Shown: positions 19,447 to 28,100 of the stretch, one piece after another
Layout: the number at the start of each line of letters is the position of its first letter
Numbering within the stretch: position 1 is the first letter of the stretch
Origin: Bifidobacterium sp. ESL0745
GTDB taxonomy: Bacteria > Actinomycetota > Actinomycetes > Actinomycetales > Bifidobacteriaceae
Direction: 5' to 3'
Length of the DNA stretch: 64,000 nucleotides
NCBI RefSeq assembly: GCF_029433335.1
Contig: NZ_JAQTHX010000001.1
Coordinates: 62,001 to 126,000, forward strand
Program-made: the position numbers and the translations under genes
The notes under the pieces: model-generated
What the model was told of the DNA's origin: nothing
Seen by the model: the letters and a program-made list of their open reading frames with translations, nothing else
The model's database searches: none

Positions 19447-19644
19447 TTGGCGCGCCAAGTGCCCCAAAAATGAAAGATTCATGCCCATATCTTCTGTTTT
19501 CGCCCCTCTCGGCGCGCCAAGAGGGCTGTTTTTTAAAGAATTACCCTTAATTCTTCATATAATCAGTCTCTTGGCGCGCCAAGAGGGTTAAAAAAACAAG
19601 AATGAATGCTCATTCTTTTAAAAATTAAAAACTTGGCGCGCCAA
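19447..19644. repeat. Left phased palindrome array (TTGGCGCGCCAA, exact 62-bp period)
   Basis: Four copies of the 12-bp palindrome start at 19447, 19509 (first T pair reads TC), 19571 and 19633, each exactly 62 bp after the previous one. In the last two spacers a second, AT-rich dyad is centred exactly midway: AAGAATTA-CCCT-TAATTCTT at 19536-19555 (centre 19545.5) and AAGAATGA-ATGC-TCATTCTT at 19598-19617 (centre 19607.5). Dyads therefore alternate every 31 bp, close to three helical turns. The copy at 19571 extends to CTCTTGGCGCGCCAAGAG. The first spacer is more divergent, with its own off-centre dyad ATGAA-AGA-TTCAT at 19470-19482. Confidence 0.9.
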
Positions 19645-19788
19645 GAATGCCGGAAAGAGAATGTTGGTCTCTTTCTGAGTATTAGCTGGCACGACTAAAA
19701 ATCTCGCATGGCTCCAATGCCATTTATCATCCAATTTCGAAAAGAGCGGACATACTTCTACGGAGTGATAAAGGGTATACCTCCTGCT

Positions 19789-20835
19789 TTATGGAAGAGT
19801 TTTGAGATTTGAAAGTATGGAGATGTTCCCGTGGCGTTCTGATTGAGACTGATCTTTTCTTGTAGGCGGACAAGAACGTTTTATGATTGTGCTGTTGCCA
19901 TTATTCTTTTGATATTTTCGTTTCAGCAAGAGAATATCGCCATATTTAAGTAATTGCCGATCGGAGAAGGTTTCATGCGCCATCACGCGTTTTCCTGAAC
20001 TGCGTTCCAAAGCGGCAATGATGGTTTTGGCGATTTCCGAGCAAGGACCTACCTCGGAAAGTTCGCTTAAATCCTTTGCGTATACCGTAATAATTTGCCA
20101 TCCCGATTTGCGTAGACGTTGACGTTTGTGAGTATCGGCTATTACCTGTTGTTCTGAGAAATGATAGTGTCCGTCATATTCAAGACCTACTTGATATTCG
20201 CTCCATGCTAAGTCTATTGACCACTTATGCTGTTCCTCAGCGTCGAAGACTTGTGCGTTGATTTCCATACCTCCCAGACCGATGCGTTCAAGTTGTATTC
20301 GTAGTCTGCTTTCCATCGAGGAGTCCGTGTTTGGACGCATAAAACGTAAAGCTGACTTGCATTTTGCCAGTCGTGGGGTGTTGGGCTGAAAACTATTAAT
20401 CGATTTACGGAAGACTTCAGCAGTTATGCGCTTCAAAGATGAATTTTTGCGCATCATGCTATCTCCCAGCACTACAAGTTCCTCCCAATTGAGGTATGCG
20501 GACATTTGCCACCAGGCCAGAACGGGAGGTACTGAGCGAATATGGTCTTCAATGTCTAACGGTTCGTAGTGGATTCTGGTGCTATGGCAAGTAATCAAAG
20601 TGGAATCAGGCAGGCGCTGGGAATGTTGCCGATCGCTGAGAATATGAAGTCTGTCGTTTTGGTTGTTGAACGACAAGGGCAATTCAATACGTAATAATTT
20701 AAGTGCCGTTGTGCGGCTGACGATGACTTCTTCGCCGAATATGGGTACTAACTCGTGCAGTACTTGCACTGTCTGATCGTATACAGCCTTAAGCTGTTGT
20801 TGAGCGAGGCTTTCAGTTTGATATGCCGTTGTCAT
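19789..20835 (-). CDS. DUF559-like endonuclease-domain protein bracketed by palindrome arrays
   Basis: A 348-residue protein. Residues about 165-260 look like the DUF559/Vsr-like PD-(D/E)XK fold: Glu175 in DSSMESRLRIQLE, Asp208 in KWSIDLAW, then VGLEYDGHYHF (Glu219, Asp221, His223) and a basic helix KRQRLRKSGWQIITV. The N-terminal part (about 28-150, with VLAWWQMSAYLNWEELVVLGD) matches the actinobacterial protein type often labelled AbiEi-like plus endonuclease domain. A basic tail of ~65 residues follows. No good Shine-Dalgarno precedes the ATG at 20833-20835, so it may be leaderless. Codon use is clearly AT-richer than in neighbours, suggesting transfer. The DNA target is unknown. Confidence 0.75.
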   Translation of the reverse strand: MTTAYQTESLAQQQLKAVYDQTVQVLHELVPIFGEEVIVSRTTALKLLRIELPLSFNNQNDRLHILSDRQHSQRLPDSTLITCHSTRIHYEPLDIEDHIRSVPPVLAWWQMSAYLNWEELVVLGDSMMRKNSSLKRITAEVFRKSINSFQPNTPRLAKCKSALRFMRPNTDSSMESRLRIQLERIGLGGMEINAQVFDAEEQHKWSIDLAWSEYQVGLEYDGHYHFSEQQVIADTHKRQRLRKSGWQIITVYAKDLSELSEVGPCSEIAKTIIAALERSSGKRVMAHETFSDRQLLKYGDILLLKRKYQKNNGNSTIIKRSCPPTRKDQSQSERHGNISILSNLKTLP

Positions 20836-20984
20836 AGTGGCAGTCTAAATGAAAATCGACTTTTACCGTGTCGAAAACGACCACTGTGGTCGAATGATAG
20901 GAGTTATCCACATTTTCGGGCGTGTCGTCATTTTATATGAAATTATGTGTGGGCTGTTGTCAATTTTGCTTATTTTTGGCTCTC

Positions 20985-21120
20985 TTGGCGCGCCAAGTAC
21001 CACTTTTTTTAATGAATTACCCTCAATTCTTCATATAATCGGTCTCTTGGCGCGCCAAGAGGGTCGAAAAATGAAGAATGAGCACTCATTCTTTTAAAAA
21101 ATGGCTTCTTGGTGCGCCAA
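20985..21120. repeat. Right phased palindrome array (TTGGCGCGCCAA, exact 62-bp period)
   Basis: Three copies start at 20985, 21047 and 21109 (the last reads TTGGTGCGCCAA), again exactly 62 bp apart. The AT-rich midpoint dyads are GAATT-ACCCTC-AATTC at 21014-21029 (centre 21021.5) and AAGAATGAG-CA-CTCATTCTT at 21074-21093 (centre 21083.5), both exactly halfway. Positions 21004-21124 are a close direct repeat of 19529-19646 on the other side of the nuclease gene. In the last midpoint dyad the arms gained a G-C pair relative to the left copy, a change that keeps pairing. Confidence 0.9.
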
Positions 21121-21232
21121 GAGGACAAAAATATGAACATTGAAGATGTTTGGCGATGAATGGCTGTTGTACCATGAAAGAAAAACAGATTTCTATATTT
21201 TATTTTGTGCCAATGTGTGAATTGGAGGAAAC

Positions 21233-21985
21233 ATGATCAGGGTTTCGGTAGTAGGCGCATCCGGGCGTATGGGCGGCAGCGTTGTTGAGGCCGTCAAGGC
21301 CGCGGACGATATGCAGATTGCGCAGCGGATCGACGAGCACGACGATATCGCAACGGTTACGCCGGACAATACGGATGTGGCGGTGGAATTCACCGTGCCG
21401 ACCTCGTCGCTGGGCAACGTGTTGAAGCTCGTGGCTCAGGGCGTCAACGTGGTGGTCGGCACCACCGGTTGGACCGACGAGAAACTCGATCAGGTCAAGG
21501 CCGCGCTCGCCATTGCCCCTCGCCGTGACCAGGCCGTCTTCATTGCCCCGAACTTCGCCATCTCCGCGGTACTTGCCGACAAGTTCGCCGCCGAGGCCGC
21601 CAAATACTTCACTTCCGCCGAAGTCATCGAGCTACATCACCCCGACAAGGTCGATGCACCTTCTGGCACTGCCATCCACACTGCGCAGGCGATTTCCGTG
21701 GCCCGCAAAAAGGCCGGTTGCGCCCCGATGCCCGACGGCACGCAGGGGGAAGCGGCCTCCCGCGGCCAGGTCGTCGACGGTGTCCATGTCCACGCGGTGC
21801 GCTTGCAAGGCCTTAACGCCCACGAGGAAGTGCTGTTGGGCAACACCGGCGAGCAGCTCACGATTCGTGCCGACAGCTTCGATCGCGCTTCCTTCATGCC
21901 CGGCGTGCTGCTGGCCGTGCGCAACATCGCTTCGGGGTCCCACCCAGGATTGACCGTTGGCCTCGATGCATTCCTTGACCTTTGA
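21233..21985 (+). CDS. dapB: 4-hydroxy-tetrahydrodipicolinate reductase
   Basis: A 250-residue enzyme reducing 4-hydroxy-tetrahydrodipicolinate to tetrahydrodipicolinate in the lysine/diaminopimelate pathway, and so supplying the peptidoglycan cross-bridge amino acid. The N-terminal nucleotide-binding loop is VVGASGRMGGSV, then VEFTVPTS and VVGTTGW. The catalytic and substrate-binding stretch ELHHPDKVDAPSGTA carries the His-His/Lys pair and the SGTA loop. The C-terminus RIxxxGxxP-like region is present as SHPGLTVGLDAFL. A strong GGAGGA ribosome site precedes ATG 21233. It pairs functionally with dapA downstream. The 3' end, including the stop codon, overlaps a 65-66 bp tandem repeat. Confidence 0.96.
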   Translation: MIRVSVVGASGRMGGSVVEAVKAADDMQIAQRIDEHDDIATVTPDNTDVAVEFTVPTSSLGNVLKLVAQGVNVVVGTTGWTDEKLDQVKAALAIAPRRDQAVFIAPNFAISAVLADKFAAEAAKYFTSAEVIELHHPDKVDAPSGTAIHTAQAISVARKKAGCAPMPDGTQGEAASRGQVVDGVHVHAVRLQGLNAHEEVLLGNTGEQLTIRADSFDRASFMPGVLLAVRNIASGSHPGLTVGLDAFLDL

Positions 21986-22146
21986 GGTCAGTCGCGAATC
22001 TGTCTGATACGCAGATGCTTGCAAAAAGTTGACTCATTCCTTGAGATCTCTAGGCACAGGTACCAATCTGTCTGATACGCGGGGCTTGCACGAACCAATC
22101 ATTCCTTACGGTTCCCGAGATTAGCCGCGAATCTGTTCAGCATGTC
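21970..22146. repeat. Direct tandem repeat, period 65-66 bp, overlapping the dapB stop
   Basis: Three units beginning ATTCCTT start at 21970, 22036 and 22101. Each carries AATCTGT(CTGATACGC) about 27-30 nt later (21997, 22065, and a shortened copy at 22130), with a shared GCTTGCA segment in the first two. The first unit lies within the last codons of dapB. Unlike the other arrays, the units show no strong internal dyad beyond ATCTG-N9-CAGAT in the first. Confidence 0.7.
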
Positions 22147-22267
22147 AGCAGGTGCAAGGCAAGCCTGTATTCGGCGGTTTCGCATGAACAGGAACCGCAA
22201 TATGTATTGCAATATTGTTGTTTATCGCGAGCCGACAACCGTCCCACCCGAGAAGTAGCGTTGAAGT

Positions 22268-23179
22268 ATGAGTGAGTCTTCTATGCATCTTCTTGATCCA
22301 GCGCCATTTGGTCGGGTTATCCCCGCAATGGTGACGCCGATGCACAATGATGGTTCCGTTGATTTTGAAGCATCCGTGGCATTGGCCAAGCGCTTGGTCG
22401 CCTCCGGTGCCGATGGCCTGTTGGTCAACGGCACGACCGGTGAATCGCCGGTCACGCATATGGACGAGAAGGTCAAGCTCGTCCAGGTCGTCAAAGCTGC
22501 CGTCGACGTTCCGGTGATTTCCGGCGCAGGTTCCAATGACACCGCCCACACGGTACGTATGGTCGAGCAGACCCAGGAGGCCGGCGCCGACGCGGTGCTG
22601 GTGGTCGCGCCTTACTACTCCCGTCCTTCGCAGGAAGGCATTTTCCGCCATTATCAGGCGGTCAACGAGTCGGCGGACAAGCCGATCATCGTCTACGATG
22701 TCCCGGGGCGTACCGGCGTGCATCTGACGCTTGACACGTATCGTCGCCTTGCCGGCCTCGACCACATCAAGGCCGTCAAGGATGCGACGGGTGACATCGC
22801 GGGGGCTGTGCGCAAGCGTATGGAAACCGGCCTGACCTGGTATTCCGGCGACGACGCGCTCTTCCTGCCGTTCCTTTCCATTGGCGCGGTCGGCGTCATT
22901 TCGGTGATTGCGCACGTCGCGTCCAACCCGATGCGCCAGCTTGCCGATGCTTTCGATCGTGGCGATATCCACGAGGCCCAGCGTCTCGCGGTACGCCTCG
23001 CCCCGTTGGTCGATGCCCTCAACGGCACCGGGTTCCAAGGGGTTTTGGCCAAGGCCGCGTTGCACGAGCGCGGATGGCTCGACGAAACGACGATGCGCCT
23101 GCCGAACGTCGGTCCGGGAGAGCCAGAATACCGGCGTGCCCACCAGGGCATGGTCGATGTCGGAATCCTGGACGCCTAG
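22268..23179 (+). CDS. dapA: 4-hydroxy-tetrahydrodipicolinate synthase
   Basis: A 303-residue TIM-barrel aldolase that condenses pyruvate with aspartate semialdehyde, the entry step to diaminopimelate and lysine. The motifs are in order: GRVIPAMVTPMHNDGSVD, LLVNGTTGESPVTHMDEK, the catalytic-tyrosine region VVAPYYSRPSQEG, YDVPGRTG, and the Schiff-base lysine in IKAVKDATGD. The late YSGDDALFLPFLSIGAVGVIS stretch is standard. It follows dapB by about 280 bp that hold a tandem repeat. Translation signals before the ATG at 22268 are weak (GAGAAG). Confidence 0.96.
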   Translation: MSESSMHLLDPAPFGRVIPAMVTPMHNDGSVDFEASVALAKRLVASGADGLLVNGTTGESPVTHMDEKVKLVQVVKAAVDVPVISGAGSNDTAHTVRMVEQTQEAGADAVLVVAPYYSRPSQEGIFRHYQAVNESADKPIIVYDVPGRTGVHLTLDTYRRLAGLDHIKAVKDATGDIAGAVRKRMETGLTWYSGDDALFLPFLSIGAVGVISVIAHVASNPMRQLADAFDRGDIHEAQRLAVRLAPLVDALNGTGFQGVLAKAALHERGWLDETTMRLPNVGPGEPEYRRAHQGMVDVGILDA

Positions 23180-23338
23180 GTTTAGGGAAGGCTTTTTGAC
23201 GACAAAGCAGGGTATGGCATAACCATTACAGCGGGGAAGTCGGTGGCGAGGAATGGCCACGGGCTTTTTCCGCTATTTTTATTCCTCGTCCACACACAGG
23301 TGCGGACACTAAGAAAACAGAAAAACAGTTAGATAGAT

Positions 23339-25393
23339 ATGACAGATACAGAAGAAAAAACCACAGCGGCAACCACGCATCGGCGTGGCAGCGCCAGCAA
23401 GTCACGGGCTCGCAAAAGCGAAGCGACCGCTGAAAAAACCGAAAAGCGCACCAGCGTCAAACGCGGCACCGGCGCTAAAACCAGTACCAAGAGCGGCGAA
23501 AAACGCACCAGCACGAGCACGAGCAGCAAGCGCAGCGAATCCCGCGGTTCCTCCCGTTCCGGTTCACGTCGTTCCGGCGGCTCCGGTTCATCGCGTAATA
23601 CACGCAGCGGCAGCCATTCCAACAGCCGTCGTTCCAGCTCGCGCACCGTCTCCCGCACCCCGGGCACTTCGCCCAACCAGGACGCCGTGTTGATCGCGCC
23701 GCCGAAGTACCGTAAGGGCTCCATGCGCATCGTGCCGCTCGGCGGCCTCGGCGAAATCGGCCGCAACATGAACGTGATCGAATACAACGGCCACCTGCTG
23801 CTGGTCGATTGCGGCGTGCTCTTCCCCGACGAGGAACAGCCCGGTGTCGATCTCATCCTCCCCGATTTCAGCTATATCAAGGATCGTCTCGATGACGTTG
23901 AGGCACTTGTCCTGACCCACGGCCACGAAGACCATATCGGCGGTGTGCCGTATCTGCTGAACCTGCGCCCGGACATCCCGCTGATCGGCTCGAAGCTCAC
24001 GCTCGCCTTCGTCAAGGCCAAGTGCGAGGAACATCACCAGAACCCGCGCTGCATCGAGGTCACCGGCCGCGACAAGATCAAGGTAGGCCCGTTCAATCTT
24101 GAGTTCATCGCCGTCACCCACTCGATTCCTGACGCGCTGGCCGTGTGCATCAACACGCCTGCCGGCACCGTCATCGACACCGGCGATTTCAAGCTCGACC
24201 AGCTGCCCATCGACCATCGCATCACCGATTTGGTCGAATTCGGCAAGCTCGGCGAGAAGGGCGTCGACTTGGTGATGGTCGATTCCACCAACGCCGAAGT
24301 CCCCGGCTTCGTCCGTCCCGAAAGCACCATCGGCCCCGAGCTCGAGCGCGCCTTCAGCGAGGCCACCCGCAAGATCATCGTCGCCTCTTTCTCCAGCCAC
24401 GTCCACCGCGTCCAGCAGGTCGTCGACGCCGCGCACAAGGTCGGCCGCAAGGTCGTCTTCGTCGGCCGTTCGATGGTGCGCAACATGTCCATCGCCGCCG
24501 ACCTCGGCTATCTGCATATCCCGGAAGGCACCGTCGTTGACCTGAAGAAGGCCAAGGACATCCAGGACAACAAACTGGTCTACATGTGCACCGGTTCTCA
24601 GGGTGAGCCGATGGCCGCGCTTGGCCGCATCGCCGACGGCACCCACCGCGACATCACCATCAACGAGTTCGACACCGTCGTGATGGCCAGCTCGCTGATC
24701 CCCGGCAACGAGAACGAGGTCTACGGCATGATCAACAAACTCGTGCAGAAGGGTGCCCGCGTGGTTAACCGCGACAACGCGAAGATCCACGTCTCCGGCC
24801 ACTCCAATGAGGGCGAGCTCACTTACTTCTACAACATCCTGAAGCCCAAGTGCGTCATGCCGATCCACGGCGAGAACCGTCATCTGGTCGCCAACGGCCT
24901 CGTGGCCGTCAAGACCGGCGTTGACCCGAAGAACGTCGTGCTCGCCGAGGACGGCGACGTGGTCGATCTCTATCATGGTCAGGCTGCGGTCGTTGGCTCA
25001 GTGCCGTGTGGTTACGTCTACGTCGACGGCGATACCGTCGGCGAGCTCACCGACGAAGAGCTCGAGAAGCGCAAGGTGCTCGGCACTGAAGGCTTTGTCT
25101 CCGCTTTCGCCGTGGTCGACACCGACGCCAAGAACGTCATCTCCGGCCCGAAGGTCTACTTGAACGCGATGCCCGAAGACGAAAGCGAATTCGAGAACGT
25201 GCGTCACCAGATCGTTCAGCAGCTCGAGGACGCGATGATGGACGGCACCCACGACACCCACAAGCTCCAGCAGATCATGCGCCGCACCATCGGTAGCTGG
25301 GTCTCCCGTCAGCTCCATCGCAAGCCGATGATCATCCCGGTCGTCGCCGACGTCGCCCACGACGTGATCGACGGCACTTCGTACGGCAACTGA
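23339..25393 (+). CDS. rnj: Ribonuclease J
   Basis: A 684-residue metallo-beta-lactamase/beta-CASP ribonuclease with endo- and 5'-exonuclease activity, central to mRNA turnover and rRNA maturation in actinobacteria. The metal site is HGHEDHIGG (194-199 for HGHEDH), with AVTHSIPDALAVCI, DTGDFKLDQ and the beta-CASP segments VDSTNAEVPGF, FSSHVHRVQQ and THRDITINEFDTVVMASSLIPGNE. HVSGHSNEGEL and the IHGENRHL region close the active site. The first ~115 residues are an Arg/Ser/Lys/Thr low-complexity extension, probably an RNA- or partner-binding arm, longer than in firmicute RNase J. The dapB-dapA-rnj order is common in actinobacteria. Confidence 0.95.
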   Translation: MTDTEEKTTAATTHRRGSASKSRARKSEATAEKTEKRTSVKRGTGAKTSTKSGEKRTSTSTSSKRSESRGSSRSGSRRSGGSGSSRNTRSGSHSNSRRSSSRTVSRTPGTSPNQDAVLIAPPKYRKGSMRIVPLGGLGEIGRNMNVIEYNGHLLLVDCGVLFPDEEQPGVDLILPDFSYIKDRLDDVEALVLTHGHEDHIGGVPYLLNLRPDIPLIGSKLTLAFVKAKCEEHHQNPRCIEVTGRDKIKVGPFNLEFIAVTHSIPDALAVCINTPAGTVIDTGDFKLDQLPIDHRITDLVEFGKLGEKGVDLVMVDSTNAEVPGFVRPESTIGPELERAFSEATRKIIVASFSSHVHRVQQVVDAAHKVGRKVVFVGRSMVRNMSIAADLGYLHIPEGTVVDLKKAKDIQDNKLVYMCTGSQGEPMAALGRIADGTHRDITINEFDTVVMASSLIPGNENEVYGMINKLVQKGARVVNRDNAKIHVSGHSNEGELTYFYNILKPKCVMPIHGENRHLVANGLVAVKTGVDPKNVVLAEDGDVVDLYHGQAAVVGSVPCGYVYVDGDTVGELTDEELEKRKVLGTEGFVSAFAVVDTDAKNVISGPKVYLNAMPEDESEFENVRHQIVQQLEDAMMDGTHDTHKLQQIMRRTIGSWVSRQLHRKPMIIPVVADVAHDVIDGTSYGN

Positions 25394-25413
25394 GGCTGAG
25401 ACAAAACTAGAAG

Positions 25414-25468
25414 AATGCTGACTGTCAGGCACATTACGTACAGTCGTTTGTGCTTGGCATTCAGCATT
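25414..25468 (+). terminator. Large hairpin after rnj
   Basis: AATGCTGA at 25414-25421 pairs with TCAGCATT at 25461-25468, and the stem continues with mismatches to GGCAC/GTGCT. TTCTGTTTT follows. It lies about 20 bp after the rnj stop. Confidence 0.7.
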
Positions 25469-25654
25469 TTCTGTTTTATGCCTTGGGAAAGTAAAATAAC
25501 CGTCGACAGCGTTTGAACAATAAAACACGGTTGACGGCTATTCTTTACCTGTTTGAAGTTTTAATTTCTGTGATGCTAGTTGGTATCTAACAATTAGATT
25601 TGCCCATTGACTGATACTGTTTTGGCGCAATCTTCGGCCTTGGTTTGTCTTTGC

Positions 25655-28100
25655 CTACCTGTTTGCCCTATCAGGGTATCCTTTTGGATTAAAAATTCTG
25701 CGGCGGCGCAAAACCTCAATGCCAACGACGGCTAACGCGGTGAAAGCGGCGCCTGTCAACGGCAGGAAATAGTGGAGTGCCTGAGAACTCATGCTTGCTC
25801 CTGTCATAGGCAGCGATGAGACAGTCGGCATCGTCAGTGGCAACGAAACCTGCTGTGAGACGTTCGGTGCAGTAGTACCGGTACCGGTCAACGTCACTGT
25901 GTCAGCGGTTGCCGGGAGGTCCTGTACGCTGATTTGTGCGGAACCGCCAAACGCAGTACCGGGCGGTGCAACTACCGAGAAAGCGCCGTTGCCGTTGGTG
26001 GTTGTTGTTGATAATGTGGTCGGTGAGGATCCGGTGGGCCAAATTATCGTTACTTTGTCGCCTGATTCTTTATCGCGGTTCGATTGGGCAACGGCATCAC
26101 CCGAACTATAGACGGTGCCTGAAACGGTGCGGGTGGATGGGTTGAAGGTGAGACCGTCAACGGCGGGCGCCACCAAATCGGCTTTGAATGTGAAGAACGC
26201 AAACCCTGAATTGCCGTGCCCGCCGGTGCGCAGACGTACACGGAATGTCGGTGTGGTGCCTTTGCCGGTTTGGTCGTAAGCATTGAGAGCAGAGACGGGG
26301 AACTGTGCACTCCACTTATTTGTTGAAATGATGAGCGTTGAAGAACTGGCCTGAGTTCCGACTGATTCGGATGTAGAAGTAGAAGTTGTGCCGGGCGGCA
26401 TCAGCCAAACATCTTCGACATCGCCGCTTGCTAGCGGGAAGTAGTTGGAACCGGAAGTGAGTAGTCCGGTTACTGTCACGGAATCGGGCGTATCGTTGGT
26501 AGGTGGCAGCAACTTTACATCGGTCGATGTAGGCAGTGTTTTCGGGGGTGCATATTGCCACACGACATAAAACGTGGTATTTTGTTGAAGTGTTCGCAGG
26601 GTATCTCCCGGACTGTACTGTTTGTTCGTAGCGGAAGGATTGGTACTCCATCCCAGAGCCTGGTAATTTGTTCGGTACATCGTATTGAGCGGCGGAAATC
26701 TTATAGTGAAGTACTGCCAGCTACCGCCTGAAGCTGAATCAAACCAACCGCAAATACCTGATTGTCTAGGAGGAGCACTGCCTGACCCGTTATTGGCGTT
26801 GAAAACAGCATAGCAAGTCGTGTAGAGTGGAGTCGGTGTAGGCATCATTGCATCATTTTTGAACCAGGTGTCCTCGCTGCCAGCCGTCAGCCCATCCACA
26901 AACGGTACACCGTCCCATTCCGGTGTGGTGCCAGATTTCCATTGAACGTTTTGCCAGCTTTCGTCGTTCACCACGGTCGCATTGTCGTTGTCATATTGTT
27001 TGTGGAACGCAGCAGCTGGTAACGATTGCCCGGATCCAAGCTTGATTTTGGTAAGCGTCTGCCCGAGTCCACCAAAGATGCAGTCGAAGTCGGTGACCTG
27101 CGCCATTTTCCAGCTGCCGAGATCCAACGAAGCGAACGACGTGTCGCCATTGAATATTCCTGCAAGACTCGTTGCTTTTGATGTATCCCAGTGTTCTATT
27201 CCGTTGACGGTAGAAAGTGCGGTGTCGAAAGCAAAGGCATCCGCCATGTTCCCGTCTTGAAGATCAGAAAAGTCCAGATTGCCCACGTCGGCAGAAGCCA
27301 CCATGCTGAGCCCTGCGAAGAGGGCGTGCGCGCTCAAAACCTTGACGTGCCCGCTGACCCGAATCTGTGAGATGTCGTCGCGTGGATGCCATGCCCCGTC
27401 AGTGTAGCCGGACCATGGCGGAGCATAGTAGGCTTTGGAACTGCTGTAGTTCGGCACGGTGCCGCTTTCCAGCTCCAGTACGCAGCTGCCACCCTCCAAG
27501 TGAATGTTCCAGTGAAGGGGATCAACGGTACTGGGGGTGTCGGGCCAAAGGTGTTCGCCGGCCATTGCGCACGCTGGTCCCGAATCATCTGCACTTGCCT
27601 TGGCTTCGCCCGCTGATGTTTCAGCATGGTTGGTGTTGCTGTCCGCTATTTTTCCGTTATTTTGCGAATTCTGCGTGGGGGGGGGGCGTTTGCTGGCTAT
27701 GAGCAGTTGTGTTCGAAGATGCATGTGCATCCGCTGAAACCGGCACATTGGAGGGAGCCGTAGCGCCAGTTGAAGTTGAGGTGCTTGCAGGAGTTGAGTC
27801 GTTTGCGGGAGTTGGAGCAGAGGCACTTGTTGGAGTTGAGGTACTTGTCCCTGATATGACCGGGTGGCTTGCGTTGGTTGTTTCCTGTGTAACCGAGTTG
27901 TTTACGTTCGTTGTTCCCGTGGTTGATGCGACGGATTCATGTTCGGGCGATTGCTGCGCCGGTGTGGTTCCGGAAGTGGCCGAGGCTGGAGAAGCCGTGT
28001 TATTGGTGGTCGCAGCATTGGCCGCTGGCGCGCCGATAACGAGCAATGAAAGAACGGAAATGGAAACCGCGATTCTACCTAAGAATTTGCCGTGCCTCAT
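25655..28100 (-). CDS. LPXTG-anchored BspA-like surface protein, out of frame at a poly-C tract (probably phase-variable)
   Basis: Two overlapping frames form one protein. The first (from ATG 28098-28100) gives a signal peptide (MRHGKFLGRIAVSISVLSLL..., cleavage after ANA, residue 29) and a Thr/Ser/Pro/Asn stalk. It then runs into ten C residues and stops at 27657. Removing one C (nine C) continues directly into the long second frame, giving about 814 residues. That part has a BspA/DUF285-like segment (FDTALSTVNGIEHWDTSKATSL, LGSWKMAQVTDF), an InlB-B/Listeria-Bacteroides-type repeat (about AVFNANNGSG to FYVVWQY), and Ig-like stretches. It ends with LPMTG and LPLTG motifs, a hydrophobic helix and RRRR. 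It is a probable adhesin. As sequenced the gene is off; a sequencing indel is the alternative. Confidence 0.85.
27677..27686. repeat. Mononucleotide tract of ten G (C on the coding strand) inside the surface protein gene
   Basis: Ten consecutive G on the plus strand. Nine or twelve would fuse the signal-peptide frame to the LPXTG frame; ten or eleven would not. The coding-strand context reads ACG, ten C, then ACGCAG. Confidence 0.92.

Noticed and set aside
19447..21120. The palindrome arrays as a CRISPR
   Set aside because: The repeat is only 12 bp and palindromic, spacers are 50 bp but related to each other on both sides, and no cas gene is visible.
21121..21232. Lysine riboswitch before dapB
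   Set aside because: The 112 bp left after the palindrome array is too short for the large lysine aptamer, and none of its conserved features are visible.
23588..24976. 462-codon minus-strand frame opposite rnj
   Set aside because: Asp/Val/His/Ala-rich shadow without any recognisable motif.
28027..28034. Extra GGCGCGCC in the surface-protein signal peptide
   Set aside because: It lacks the flanking TT/AA of the array motif and encodes the Gly-Ala-Pro part of the signal peptide, so it is coincidental.
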